From positions 1 through 34,348 of IMG/VR virus record IMGVR_UViG_3300025120_000009: 34,348 nt of DNA. The stretch is one strand, 5' to 3'. The stretch comes from a virus. This document shows positions 8,706 through 17,428 of this stretch, piece by piece (positions within the stretch are counted from its first letter, which is position 1; each line of letters starts with the position of its first letter). A model generated the notes under the pieces. The model was not told the DNA's origin. It saw only the letters and a list, made by a program, of their open reading frames with translations, and made no database searches. The translations under genes were made by a program, and so were the position numbers.

Positions 8706-9105
8706 TGCTTGGAAAGTAGACGTAGAAGAAACTATACAGAGTGCTATAAGAAGCCAATTCAAAGCATCTCTTCCCTTGTTTCGTTCAAAAGATTTTCAAC
8801 AAAGAGGTAATCAATTTGCGATATTGCAAGGAGATGATTCTATATCTAATAATAATATGTTTACAAGACTTTCCGATACGTACAATCTAACATTAAACTT
8901 TTATATGGTAGACCACAAAAGAAATGATAGTACAATTAAAAAGTTTTTTAAAACGGTATCAAGATTGGAAGAAGGTTTGTATTCTTTTTTAGAAATAAAC
9001 CCTTTGTTCAATATAGAGGTATCAACAATAACTTATGAAGATGACAACGATTTTAATGGCTATAGGAAAGCACAGTTTGCTCTTGTAGTGAGGAATGTAA
9101 GATAA
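8686..9105 (+). CDS. Tail completion/terminator-like protein A
   Basis: A 139-residue protein that starts inside the previous gene with SD CGAGG and ends one base into the next. It has a helix (DVEETIQSAIRSQF), the segment SLPLFRSKDFQQRG, and beta-strand stretches TYNLTLNFYMVD and YRKAQFALVV. It shares its layout with the next protein (amphipathic helix, F-A-LP, 'R.IG/RGN', Y-L-L/F-Y, 'SR.E..L'), so the pair look like ancient tandem duplicates. Size and position before the tail tube fit a neck or tail-terminator protein. Confidence 0.55.
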   Translation: MAVASTNAWKVDVEETIQSAIRSQFKASLPLFRSKDFQQRGNQFAILQGDDSISNNNMFTRLSDTYNLTLNFYMVDHKRNDSTIKKFFKTVSRLEEGLYSFLEINPLFNIEVSTITYEDDNDFNGYRKAQFALVVRNVR

Positions 9106-9614
9106 TGGCACTAAGTGTAGAGAATATTACTTACGATAAGATTATGACGCCTTTACGTGATAAATTACGTACAGAGTTCAAGGGAGCATTGCCTATATAC
9201 TTCGACACTAAACATAGGGATATAGGAACAAAGTCATTACGTATTTACCCAACACAACAATCATTGCAAGAAAAACGAACAAACACATATTTAAATTTAT
9301 ATCAAATAGAAATGGACTACGTAGTAAAGACAAATCTAAATAACGAAAAAGCACTTGACGAGATGTATAAAGATGTCAGTAGGATAGAAACTGTTTTATT
9401 TAATAATTCTAACGGCGGTAGCATACCATATTTTTATTCAGCAATGCCTACAATAGATCATAATGTAGACGCAGGAATAGACAATGCGTATGTATCTAGA
9501 ATAACAGTTCCTGTCCTGTATGAAGAGGTTCACGAAAAGTTTGTAAGATTCATTACCTCAAATGATAAATTCTTTGTAACTTCTGATGGTTCTTTTTATA
9601 TTGTAAGGAGTTAA
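9105..9614 (+). CDS. Tail completion/terminator-like protein B (paralogue of A)
   Basis: A 169-residue protein overlapping the previous gene by one base. Corresponding elements with its upstream neighbour are IMTPLRDKLRTEFKGALPIY, then TYLNLYQIEMDYVV, then DVSRIETVLF and SRITVPVLYEEVHE. The similarity is visible only by layout, so it is distant. The role is probably in joining head to tail or closing the tail tube. The stop lies just before the SD of the next gene. Confidence 0.55.
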   Translation: MALSVENITYDKIMTPLRDKLRTEFKGALPIYFDTKHRDIGTKSLRIYPTQQSLQEKRTNTYLNLYQIEMDYVVKTNLNNEKALDEMYKDVSRIETVLFNNSNGGSIPYFYSAMPTIDHNVDAGIDNAYVSRITVPVLYEEVHEKFVRFITSNDKFFVTSDGSFYIVRS

Positions 9615-9616
9615 TT

Positions 9617-9799
9617 ATGGCTAAAATATATAAACTAAAAGAAAAAGTAATGCCTAGAAAACCTAGTTTCATGAAATTGGGTTATTCTGATTGGGCAAAA
9701 TTAAATAGTGGAGAGTCTGTTGAATTAGACCAATTGCCAGAATTAGCAAAAGATTATTTAGAAGAAGTAAATCAAAAAATTAAAAAAGAGGTAAAGTAA
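9617..9799 (+). CDS. Small hypothetical protein of the tail operon
   Basis: A 60-residue protein with SD AAGGAG. It is lysine- and glutamate-rich with the segment SYM-free 'FMKLGYSDWAKLNSGE' followed by a helix LPELAKDYLEEVNQKIKK. It sits between the tail-completion pair and the tail tube gene, with gaps of two bases upstream and one base downstream. I do not recognise a family; many siphoviruses carry a small ORF of unknown role here. Confidence 0.65.
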   Translation: MAKIYKLKEKVMPRKPSFMKLGYSDWAKLNSGESVELDQLPELAKDYLEEVNQKIKKEVK

Positions 9800-9800
9800 A

Positions 9801-10823
9801 ATGGCAAACTTAAAAGCAGCATTTTCTCCAAAAGAATTTGAATTGGCTGTTGCACACGAAGCAACGGTAGGAACAGCAAGTACATCTGTAGGAGATTATA
9901 AATTAATTAATATTGATTCAATAGAAATGCCTTCATTGAATCCACAGCAAGTTTTAGATGTAAGACATGGAGCAGGAAGAACTATGAAAGCAGTAGATAT
10001 GTTTTTGTCTAATAATCTTACAATCAAAGAAATAAGTTTTTCAGGAATTGCAGACGAAACTATTTTACCTAAGTTAGTTAAAAACATTACACAAGATGCA
10101 GATGGTGCTTCTTCTATACCTGTAGGTTACGACCCTGAAGAAATGCAAGTAGGCGGAACTCAAATTGCTGGTAGCACTACTGTTGCAGACTGTGGTACTT
10201 TTAGCGTTCTTTTAAATGTTCCAGAAGCAAACAATTCTATGATGTTTGTTGGTTGTGTTCTAACATCACTAACAATTAGTGGAGATATTTCTGAAGAGTC
10301 AGGAAGAATCAAAATATCAGGAACTTTTAAAACTGGTATGAAACCAGTATTTACCAATAATTTAAATCCATCAAGCACAGCTCATTTTAACACAAATTAT
10401 TTTGTAACTGACTACGAAGGAACAAATGCAGCACAAGTGATTGCTGGTGTGACTTCTCCTATTATGAAGTCATTTAGCTGTACCATAGAAAACGATGCAC
10501 AGTTTATGGGTTTTGACTCATCTGGTAATCATCAAATTATTGGTAGAGCATTTCCTGAGTGCGTTGTAACATTTGAATCAGTTTTAAAATATGACGCAGA
10601 TACAGATGGTTTGGTAGCATCTTTTGAAAGCCAATCTACTGGAACGGTAATTAATACCTTAACTGGTAAAGACGGTGCAACTAGAAATATAGACTTTTCA
10701 ATACCAAAAGCAATAATTACAGATGTAGGTTTTTCAGAAGAAGAAGCTATGTTTATGTCAGTAAGTACAAAAGCAGTTGCTGGTACTGGCAATACAGATC
10801 TTATTGCTATTACAATACAATAA
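9801..10823 (+). CDS. Major tail tube protein
   Basis: A 340-residue protein with SD AGAGG. It begins AAFSPKEFELAVAHEATVG, and has alternating beta strands (NLTIKEISFSGIA, TSLTISGDISEESGRIKISG) typical of tail-tube folds; the region from about 240 to 330 repeats beta-rich elements and may be an added surface domain. It directly precedes the two frameshifted chaperone genes and the tape measure gene, which is the invariable position of the tube protein in siphoviruses. Confidence 0.75.
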   Translation: MANLKAAFSPKEFELAVAHEATVGTASTSVGDYKLINIDSIEMPSLNPQQVLDVRHGAGRTMKAVDMFLSNNLTIKEISFSGIADETILPKLVKNITQDADGASSIPVGYDPEEMQVGGTQIAGSTTVADCGTFSVLLNVPEANNSMMFVGCVLTSLTISGDISEESGRIKISGTFKTGMKPVFTNNLNPSSTAHFNTNYFVTDYEGTNAAQVIAGVTSPIMKSFSCTIENDAQFMGFDSSGNHQIIGRAFPECVVTFESVLKYDADTDGLVASFESQSTGTVINTLTGKDGATRNIDFSIPKAIITDVGFSEEEAMFMSVSTKAVAGTGNTDLIAITIQ

Positions 10824-10837
10824 AACGAGGATAAATA

Positions 10838-11101
10838 ATGTCTAAAAAAATAACGCTTAAGAGTGGCAATAAAGCTACCCTTATAGAAATGTCTGTAGAC
10901 TCTTTTGACAAATGTATGGATTCTGTACGCTTTGAAGAAGTTGATGGACAGTCAATAATTAAAAATCAATTTGCATTAAGTACGCTATGGATTAGAAATG
11001 GTGTGGAAGGTGCAGATGACAAATTTATTAAATCTCTTTCTATAAATGATAGAGTAGAATTACAACTAGCTATTCAGGAACACAATAGCTTGGGGGAATA
11101 G
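10838..11101 (+). CDS. Tail assembly chaperone, short form (G-like)
   Basis: An 87-residue protein preceded by SD CGAGG. It lies between the tail tube and the tape measure genes and ends TAG immediately after a GGGGGAA run. In siphoviruses this position encodes gpG-like chaperones that wrap the tape measure during tail assembly. The following frame stays open across the stop codon in the -1 frame, so a fraction of ribosomes probably produces a fusion with the downstream ORF. Confidence 0.8.
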   Translation: MSKKITLKSGNKATLIEMSVDSFDKCMDSVRFEEVDGQSIIKNQFALSTLWIRNGVEGADDKFIKSLSINDRVELQLAIQEHNSLGE

Positions 11102-11152
11102 AAACCCTCTCACTTGAGTTAAACATATTGATAGATGATTGGTGTGAGGGTT
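11092..11152 (+). promoter_or_regulatory. Programmed -1 frameshift signal for tail chaperones
   Basis: The zero frame reads TTG GGG GAA TAG. The Gly codon GGG (11093-11095) can slip back one base to another GGG (11092-11094) with perfect pairing. A stem follows: AACCCTC t CAC (11103-11113) pairs with GTG t GAGGGTT (11142-11152), ten base pairs around one T-T mismatch, with a 28-base loop. It starts seven bases after the P-site codon, a spacing typical of frameshift stimulators. The -1 frame has no stop from 11095 to 11539. Confidence 0.82.
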
Positions 11153-11541
11153 GCAAATATTCTACCTTTCCATATAAAGCTAAGTTACCTCTTAAAAAGA
11201 ATAACAGCATTCACACCTTTACATCTATGGACGACGTTTGGTACGTTATAAACCTCCTAAAAGAAGAAGTACAGGAACACAACGAAACATCTCAAAAAAA
11301 GTTTCATTTGCATCAAGCTATTAAGTCACATTTACCATTTTTTGCTTGTCCTAATCATTTTATTAACAAAGAATATCAACGAGATATACAAAGATATACC
11401 TATTCAAAGAAGATGAATGTCGCCCCTTACGGTGGATCATATGGAAATCAACCAAAAAAGTGGATTGATAAGTGCAATGTTATAGAAAAAATGTTAAATT
11501 ATGTACAATCAGAACATTATAATAAGATAAAAAATGGCTAA
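11095..11541 (+). CDS. Tail assembly chaperone, frameshift extension (T-like)
   Basis: After -1 slippage at 11095 the frame encodes 148 residues that complete an about 234-residue GT-type fusion. The extension contains DDWCEGCKYS, a Cys pair, and basic C-terminal helices. A stand-alone start (TTG at 11128) exists but has no convincing ribosome site and lies inside the stimulator loop, so fusion is the better explanation. The end overlaps the tape measure start by eight bases. GT-type fusions recruit tube protein to the tape measure during tail assembly. Confidence 0.78.
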   Translation, partial: GIETLSLELNILIDDWCEGCKYSTFPYKAKLPLKKNNSIHTFTSMDDVWYVINLLKEEVQEHNETSQKKFHLHQAIKSHLPFFACPNHFINKEYQRDIQRYTYSKKMNVAPYGGSYGNQPKKWIDKCNVIEKMLNYVQSEHYNKIKNG

Positions 11542-13795
11542 ACAATACGAAATACAATTAAAATTTTCCACTTCAGGAGCTACAGATTTAATAGAAGCTC
11601 TTAAAAATTTAGCTGCTGAACAAAATAAAGTTTCTGCTGCACAGCGAAAATTTAATAATGCAAATCTAAAAGCAGTTACTGCTACTAAAAAATTATTAAT
11701 GGCAGAAGAAAAACATCGTTCTGCTATGACAAAAAATTCTAGACAAATTTCTCTCTTGAATCGTAAAATAGAAAAACTGACTTTTGCTAATAAATTACTA
11801 GGCGTTACAACAGGAAAAGTTGTCAAAGCACAAAATCGTATGCGTATTTCTACTGGTGGATTACAAAGACTTATTGGTTCTATTAGAAATAAAATACTTC
11901 TTGTAACATTTGCATTTGGTGGTATGGCAGCAGGAATTAAAAGTTCCGTTGAAACATCTATGCAATTTGAAGCTGTAAAAGTACGATTAAATTCTATGTT
12001 TGGTTCAGTCAGGAGGGGAGAAGAAGCGTTTAGGAAGTTTAATCAAGTAGCAGCAACTACTCCTTTTACTCTGACAGATGTTGTTGAAGCTGGTGCAGCG
12101 TTAAAAGCGTTTGGTACTAATGCAGAAGAAATGATTAAACCGACTGCTGACTTGGCAGCGTTTATGGGCGTAACTGCGACCGAAGCAGCACAAGCTCTAG
12201 GTAGAGCATTTGCTGGTGGTGCAGGTGCGGCAGACATACTTCGTGAAAGAGGTATTTTACAACTTATTCGTGATACAAAAGGTATTGAAGATTTATCTAA
12301 AATGACATTACCAGATTTTAGGAAAGCATTAGAAGAAACATTGCTTGATCCTAGTGTTGGTATTGCAGGTGCTACTGAAAAACTTTCTAAAACATTAACT
12401 GGTATGGTTTCTAATATGGCAGACGCTTTTACGAGAATGAAAGCTGCTATTGGAGATTTTGTCAATATGAAAGGTATCGTCGAAACGCTTACTGGTGCTT
12501 TTGAAAAATTAGGAGAAAGAATTAGACAAGCAAACGAAACTCCTTTTGAAACATCTATTAGGCACTTGCAAGAAATGGGAGTTGAAACTACAAAGTTAGA
12601 ATTAACTCAAGCGAAAATTATGAAAGGTCGTATGGAAGAGGCTGGTGTTGTTAAAGACTTAAGCCTAATAGAAAAAGAAATGGAAGGTTTTGTAAATAAC
12701 AAAAAAATAGTTTTGTTAGAAATTTCAAGACTACAAACGGATTTATTCAATAAGTCAACCTCGGAAGCTCAATTAAGACAAAGAATATTAGACATAGATG
12801 ATAATATTAATAATACTTCGCAAAAATCTAGCGATGCAAGAAAAAAACAACTAGAAGATGAAAAAGCAAAAATTTTAGTTCAATTGGAAGATATAAACAA
12901 TCAGAGAGATATTTTAGCCCTAATAGATGAACAGATTAAAAATGGCAAAATGACTCAAGATCAAGCTGTTGAATATCAGGCTCTAGTAGCTAAAATACTA
13001 GGTTTAGAAGAGCAGGTTACAACAGAGAAGAAAAAACAAAAAAAATCTACTGAAGAACTTTTTGAATTAAGCAAGGAACAACAAAAGATACTTGACGACG
13101 GAGAAAAATTAAGACTAGAAATGCGAGAGCAATTATTTACACAGCATTTCGATAAAGTTTTTTCAATAGCACAAAAAAGTATAAATGCACAAAAACAAGC
13201 TGAACTTTCCGCTTTAAGAGATACTGATAGGTTTAGAAATGCAAGTGCAGAAGAAAGACAGGATATGGAAAAAGATGCTTTGAAGAAACTTCAAAAGCAA
13301 CAAAATATGGTCTTTAAATTAAATCAAGCTAATGAAATTGTAAAAACAATAATGAGTACAATGGAAACTGCCAATAAAATTAGACTTATGAGAGATGAGT
13401 TAAAAGGACTTGGTACAAAATTAGCAGCTACTCCAGGCGGTCAAGCGGCTTCTATTAGAGCATTTGCAGGAGCAGCAGCTCTATCCGCACAAAGAGGTGT
13501 TGTTATAGCTTCAGGTACAGCACAGGCAGGTTTAATAGCGGGTCAAAAACCTCCCGCTTTTGCTCGTGGTGGATCATTTATTACGGGCGGAGAGCAAATG
13601 ATTACAGTTGGAGATAATCCAGGCGGTAGAGAACGAGTAGACATTACTCCAATATCTAGTCCTGAATTTGGCGATGCAGGTGGAAGTGGTTCTATTAATG
13701 TAAATATTATGGGCAATGTTATTGGTACGCAAGAATTTGTAAGAGATAACTTACTGCCAGAAATTGAAAACTCAATTAAACGAAATCTAGCGTAA
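11534..13795 (+). CDS. Tape measure protein
   Basis: A 753-residue protein. N-terminal coiled-coil (about 15-75), then a hydrophobic stretch (LVTFAFGGMAAGI, ~residues 119-132), then the conserved tape-measure block FEAVKVRLNSMFGS, TPFTLTDVVEAGAALKAFG and AAQALGRAFAGG. A long charged coiled coil follows (about 355-560) and a second hydrophobic region near 640-670. It sets tail length; at roughly 1.5 Angstrom per residue, a standard scaling, the tail would be near 110 nm. It ends in TAATG with the next tail gene. Confidence 0.92.
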   Translation: MAKQYEIQLKFSTSGATDLIEALKNLAAEQNKVSAAQRKFNNANLKAVTATKKLLMAEEKHRSAMTKNSRQISLLNRKIEKLTFANKLLGVTTGKVVKAQNRMRISTGGLQRLIGSIRNKILLVTFAFGGMAAGIKSSVETSMQFEAVKVRLNSMFGSVRRGEEAFRKFNQVAATTPFTLTDVVEAGAALKAFGTNAEEMIKPTADLAAFMGVTATEAAQALGRAFAGGAGAADILRERGILQLIRDTKGIEDLSKMTLPDFRKALEETLLDPSVGIAGATEKLSKTLTGMVSNMADAFTRMKAAIGDFVNMKGIVETLTGAFEKLGERIRQANETPFETSIRHLQEMGVETTKLELTQAKIMKGRMEEAGVVKDLSLIEKEMEGFVNNKKIVLLEISRLQTDLFNKSTSEAQLRQRILDIDDNINNTSQKSSDARKKQLEDEKAKILVQLEDINNQRDILALIDEQIKNGKMTQDQAVEYQALVAKILGLEEQVTTEKKKQKKSTEELFELSKEQQKILDDGEKLRLEMREQLFTQHFDKVFSIAQKSINAQKQAELSALRDTDRFRNASAEERQDMEKDALKKLQKQQNMVFKLNQANEIVKTIMSTMETANKIRLMRDELKGLGTKLAATPGGQAASIRAFAGAAALSAQRGVVIASGTAQAGLIAGQKPPAFARGGSFITGGEQMITVGDNPGGRERVDITPISSPEFGDAGGSGSINVNIMGNVIGTQEFVRDNLLPEIENSIKRNLA

Positions 13796-16035
13796 TGCCT
13801 TTAACCGCTTCAACGAGCTACAAAAATTCACTTACTTCGACAATAAAGGAAGAGTGGATATTTGAGCTAAGAAATAATAACTATGCTGATTCTAATAGCA
13901 ATGGAGAACCAGACAATATAAATCAAGTTATTAGATTGGGTACTGCTGAAGTAGGGAGTGGCAATACGAAATACCATTCGCTTGTTTCCAGCTTACCGCA
14001 AATAAGAGAAAGCATAGACTTGGTAAAATCTATATCTAAGGTTGGTAATATTAGTATTACTTGTGTAAATGGAGCTTTATCCAACCATAGTAACGCTACA
14101 ATTGCAGAAGAAATATATGGCGGTACAAGAAGATATATTAATAGAGATGTTGTTGTTAAGTCAAGAGTTGCTGGACACGAAAATACTGTTTATACTGGTA
14201 GACTTAAGTCGGTTAGATTGCAAAGCCAAGATAGTATAAATATAGAAATAGCAGCAAGAACGCCAATAGACTTTTTAAAAATACCAGAGTATACAAGTAG
14301 TTCAGGTAATTTTTTTCCTATACTTTACGGATCTGGAACACCGCAGACCTCTACTGTTAGTAGCCCACAATTAATGCAATATAGTTCAGCAAAAGTATTC
14401 CCAGTAATGGTAGATAGTTTAAATAATGGACGATATAATTGTTTGGCACACGAAGCAGTAAGCGATGGTAGATTACATTACCCTATAAAAGATTTATATA
14501 GCTCCGATGGATTTCCAGTATTTGTTCCAATGGACGATGTACAAAATACCTCTTTTGACGACTACGAGGGTGCAACTAATGATACAAACAGAAATGTATT
14601 GTTTACAGATTTAGATTTAGAGAGAAGTTATTTAATTCGTCCTATACAAAATATAAACATAACTTTGCCGAATGCAGGTCTTCCGTCTAATACTGGAAAC
14701 TTTTCAGATAGCGACGCATCAACATCTTGTAATTGGAGCTTTACTGCACCTCAAGGAGATAGCTCAGACAGTTTAAAATTTAAAATTAGTGATATAGCAA
14801 AAGAAGAACACGAAATACAAGAGTGTAAATTATATGTAAAATGGGGTGTAACCAATTACTCCGAAACTCCTAATTCAGATATTCAAGCTAGACTTAGAGT
14901 AAAACCAACCTATACTGGATCTAGTAATACAGTTATAATAACAAGTGAGAACAGTAATAGGACTGCTGCGTATTCTCCTGCAATAGATTTATTAAGCACA
15001 GGAACATTTTCAAATGCTAATGGACAAATACCAGATGACGTAGAAATAGAATTTTTAATTACACACAATGTACAAGACAATAACGATAGTGCTGGTAGCT
15101 TAACTATCAATGCTTTTGACTTTTATTTAGAAATAACCACGAAAATTACAGATACAGACAATCTTGCAAATTCAAGTGCAGTTACTGGGATAAAAAAATT
15201 ATATACTGGTGCAGATGGTTTTGATCAATCATTTAACGCTGGAAACGTAGCAACTAATGTAGTGCAAATGCACAGAGATTTAATTCGCAGGTTTGCAGGT
15301 ATAACTGCTACCCCAGAAAACTATTCTTCGCTAGACACAGCAAGAGCTGATTGGACGGTATTTTACTATCTAAATAAACAAAAAGAGTTGTTAAAAATTT
15401 TAGAGAAAGCACAAAAAGAAGGTGGATTCATATTTAGATTTAAAGCTAACGATGGTAGTCCTCAATATATTTACATAGTCAACGATCCTGCAATAGATCA
15501 TACTATATCAAAAAGCGATATAGTAAAGACTAATATCTCCATAACTCCCTTTGACTCACTTATAACCAAAAGAGTTATAAAACATACCAGAAATCCTATC
15601 AACGATGAATTGTTATTTGAAGCAGAGTGTACGGACACAACAAACGATCCAAGAACTAAATATAATGTACAAAGCGATGAAAATATAGCAACTGAGGAAC
15701 TTGAAATATTAAATGGAAATATTGTCAATACGCAAGAAGGTAAAACTATTACAAATACTAATATGGGTTCTGGAAATAAAAATGATGGTTATGCTAATTA
15801 TTATAATTCTATTGAAGGAAATCCGAAGCTGTTGATTGATACGGAAATAATAAATCCTGGAAGTAGTGGAGGAAGTTCTTATTTTTACTTAATGGAAGTT
15901 GGAGATATATGTGCGTTTGATCATACTGACATGACCATAGAACCATTTGGTCAATCCTTTAATGGTAAGAAATTTATTACAACTTCTTTAACCAGAAGTC
16001 CAGGAAGTTTAAAAGTAACTTTGAGAGAGATATAA
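13795..16035 (+). CDS. Large tail-tip / baseplate hub protein
   Basis: A 746-residue protein coupled by TAATG to the tape measure gene. The N-terminal 160 residues (EEWIFELRNNN, SISKVGNISITCVN, TVYTGRLKSVRLQSQDSINIEIAAR) look like a beta-rich tail-hub start. A middle insert (about 300-470, starting near NFSDSDASTSCNWSF) looks like a carbohydrate-binding-type beta domain with EIEFLITHNVQDNND. The C-terminal third (KELLKILEKAQKEGGFIFRFKAND, VGDICAFDHTDM, SPGSLKVTLREI) resembles the end of hub proteins. It probably closes the tail and contacts the fibre. Confidence 0.6.
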   Translation: MPLTASTSYKNSLTSTIKEEWIFELRNNNYADSNSNGEPDNINQVIRLGTAEVGSGNTKYHSLVSSLPQIRESIDLVKSISKVGNISITCVNGALSNHSNATIAEEIYGGTRRYINRDVVVKSRVAGHENTVYTGRLKSVRLQSQDSINIEIAARTPIDFLKIPEYTSSSGNFFPILYGSGTPQTSTVSSPQLMQYSSAKVFPVMVDSLNNGRYNCLAHEAVSDGRLHYPIKDLYSSDGFPVFVPMDDVQNTSFDDYEGATNDTNRNVLFTDLDLERSYLIRPIQNINITLPNAGLPSNTGNFSDSDASTSCNWSFTAPQGDSSDSLKFKISDIAKEEHEIQECKLYVKWGVTNYSETPNSDIQARLRVKPTYTGSSNTVIITSENSNRTAAYSPAIDLLSTGTFSNANGQIPDDVEIEFLITHNVQDNNDSAGSLTINAFDFYLEITTKITDTDNLANSSAVTGIKKLYTGADGFDQSFNAGNVATNVVQMHRDLIRRFAGITATPENYSSLDTARADWTVFYYLNKQKELLKILEKAQKEGGFIFRFKANDGSPQYIYIVNDPAIDHTISKSDIVKTNISITPFDSLITKRVIKHTRNPINDELLFEAECTDTTNDPRTKYNVQSDENIATEELEILNGNIVNTQEGKTITNTNMGSGNKNDGYANYYNSIEGNPKLLIDTEIINPGSSGGSSYFYLMEVGDICAFDHTDMTIEPFGQSFNGKKFITTSLTRSPGSLKVTLREI

Positions 16036-16053
16036 AAAAGGGTAAATTAAATT

Positions 16054-16452
16054 ATGGCAATTACATCAGTAAAATTCGCAACATCTATTGGGGGAGCAAA
16101 TGCTGGAACATACTCTCCTACTCAAAATCCGAACATAGGAACTAGTATTTCAAAAAGCTATGATGGGATCAGAGTTAAGAAATCGTTGGGTGGGGAAACT
16201 TACACTTTTGCCAATCACGAAACATCAAGAAGACAGAGAAAACTAATATATGAAAATATTAGCGAATCTAATAAAAACAAATTGGTAGCTTTATTTGATT
16301 TAGTTAAAGGACAAAAAACTTCTTTTTTTTATAGTGAAGATGGATTTTCTACTAACGGATTTGAAGTTCGCTTTGCAAATAACAAATTACCAGTATCGGA
16401 AACCTCCTATAATGTGTATCGTGTCGAAATCAGTATTGAAGAGCAATTGTAG
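16054..16452 (+). CDS. Distal tail / minor tail protein
   Basis: A 132-residue protein, last gene of the rightward late operon. It is beta-rich and has GGETYTFANHETSRRQRKLI and FDLVKGQKTSFFYSEDGF; the latter pattern of a joint strand-turn is familiar from distal tail and minor tail proteins of siphoviruses. A weak SD (AAAAGGG) lies 14 bases upstream. The 104 bases between its stop and the Dam methylase gene on the other strand hold no hairpin with a T-run, so the operon end has no visible intrinsic terminator. Confidence 0.55.
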   Translation: MAITSVKFATSIGGANAGTYSPTQNPNIGTSISKSYDGIRVKKSLGGETYTFANHETSRRQRKLIYENISESNKNKLVALFDLVKGQKTSFFYSEDGFSTNGFEVRFANNKLPVSETSYNVYRVEISIEEQL

Positions 16453-16556
16453 AAAATTTTTATGCTTAAAATGGCTCTCTAGGGCTATAAACAGACTTTC
16501 GGTATCATATCATAAGCAAAGACGTACTACCTGGCATAAATACCGTAAATAGTGCG

Positions 16557-17057
16557 TTATTCGTTAAGATCCCTTTTTAATTGAGCAAATATGCCTGGAT
16601 CAACACCCCAACCCACTATCATGCTTGGAAATGGAGCAGAATTAGGTAATTTGCCCTCATTGTTGTAAAAAGTTACCCTGCCTTTTATAAAAATAATTTC
16701 TGCTGATTTATAAATGTAGTTATGAAACCATTTAGTATCAGTTCTGGCAGGTAGTAAAGCTACGGTTACACTTCCATTGTCAAAATATTGATCGTAAGCT
16801 CGTTTTATAAATTTGTCCATGCCTCTACTATAGGGCGGATTCATATAGTTTAAACAATACCAGTCGTTTGTTAAGCAGCTAAAATCCTTTGTAAAATAGT
16901 TGTCGCACAGAGCATTGTCATCATCGGCACAAACATCGCACTCAAACTCGTAATAAGAGTCAAGCAGCTCGAATAGTTCGTAGGGTGTATGCCAATCATC
17001 TTTTTCGGATCTAAAAGCTACATCTTGATAAAATCTACCTTCTGCTTTTTTTGCCAT
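16557..17057 (-). CDS. Phage DNA N6-adenine methyltransferase (Dam type)
   Basis: A 166-residue protein preceded by SD AGGAG. It has DDWHTPYELFELL at the N-terminus, a Cys-containing FECDVCADDDNALCDNYFT, and the catalytic motif MNPPYSRG (NPPY). These features match the phage N-6-adenine methyltransferase family (Dam). It is the last gene of the leftward replication operon. It could protect phage DNA from host restriction or mark phage DNA for replication or packaging; the recognition site is not visible from the sequence. Confidence 0.92.
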   Translation of the reverse strand: MAKKAEGRFYQDVAFRSEKDDWHTPYELFELLDSYYEFECDVCADDDNALCDNYFTKDFSCLTNDWYCLNYMNPPYSRGMDKFIKRAYDQYFDNGSVTVALLPARTDTKWFHNYIYKSAEIIFIKGRVTFYNNEGKLPNSAPFPSMIVGWGVDPGIFAQLKRDLNE

Positions 17058-17077
17058 ATTTTTCTCCTATTATATTT

Positions 17078-17214
17078 TTAGGGCAACTAGTAGCCAACTT
17101 TATTTACAAACAATAATCTTATTTAGAGCATAAACAAGGGGTAAGACAGGATTGGTTACCTGCGACACTCCTTCAAATGTCTTAATTTATTGTTGTTTTA
17201 AAATGTTGCCCTAA
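17078..17214 (-). ncRNA. Candidate structured RNA element between two replication-operon genes
   Basis: Ten-base arms TTAGGGCAAC (17078-17087) and GTTGCCCTAA (17205-17214) are perfect inverted repeats enclosing two more nested pairs: AACAATAA (17109-17116) with TTATTGTT (17187-17194), and TAAGACA (17142-17148) with TGTCTTA (17178-17184). A short hairpin CAGG (17147-17150) with CCTG (17159-17162) is an alternative in the centre. It starts four bases after the stop of the preceding gene on the minus strand and ends about 20 bases before the Dam start. No ORF fits. It could be a structured intercistronic RNA, a processing site or a DNA cruciform. Confidence 0.45.
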
Positions 17215-17218
17215 TTTG

Positions 17219-17428
17219 TTAAAATGGTAAATCTTCTGATTTTGGTTTAGGAATAGAAAAAGATAGTCCGTAATATTTCTTACCACCTTTACTTTCATTA
17301 ATCCAAGCGGATACATTATACAATGTTCCATTTACGTTTGCTTGTCCAGTATAGTCTGGGTGCGTGTCTTTTTCTTTTCTGTCGTTTTTAAAAATAGAAC
17401 CTTTGTTTTCTTTGTGTTCGTAAGCCAT
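17219..17428 (-). CDS. Small conserved protein, possibly DNA-binding (DUF736-like)
   Basis: A 69-residue protein. The ATG at 17428 was chosen because it overlaps the upstream stop (TAATG) and has GGAG nine bases ahead; a TTG 15 bases earlier is less likely. The core GSIFKNDRKEKDTHPDYTG followed by YNVSAWINESKGGKKYYGLSF is a pattern I know from small beta-barrel-like proteins in phages and proteobacteria, thought by some to bind single-stranded DNA. In this replication operon that role is plausible, but it is inference. Confidence 0.65.
   Translation of the reverse strand: MAYEHKENKGSIFKNDRKEKDTHPDYTGQANVNGTLYNVSAWINESKGGKKYYGLSFSIPKPKSEDLPF

Noticed and set aside
16334-16552. 72-codon rightward frame over the end of the last tail gene
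   Set aside because: Mostly out-of-frame sequence of the distal tail gene with no ribosome site.
16453-16556. Bidirectional terminator between convergent operons
   Set aside because: Only a 6-base inverted repeat (CGGTAT 16500-16505 and ATACCG 16540-16545) is present, without a T-run.
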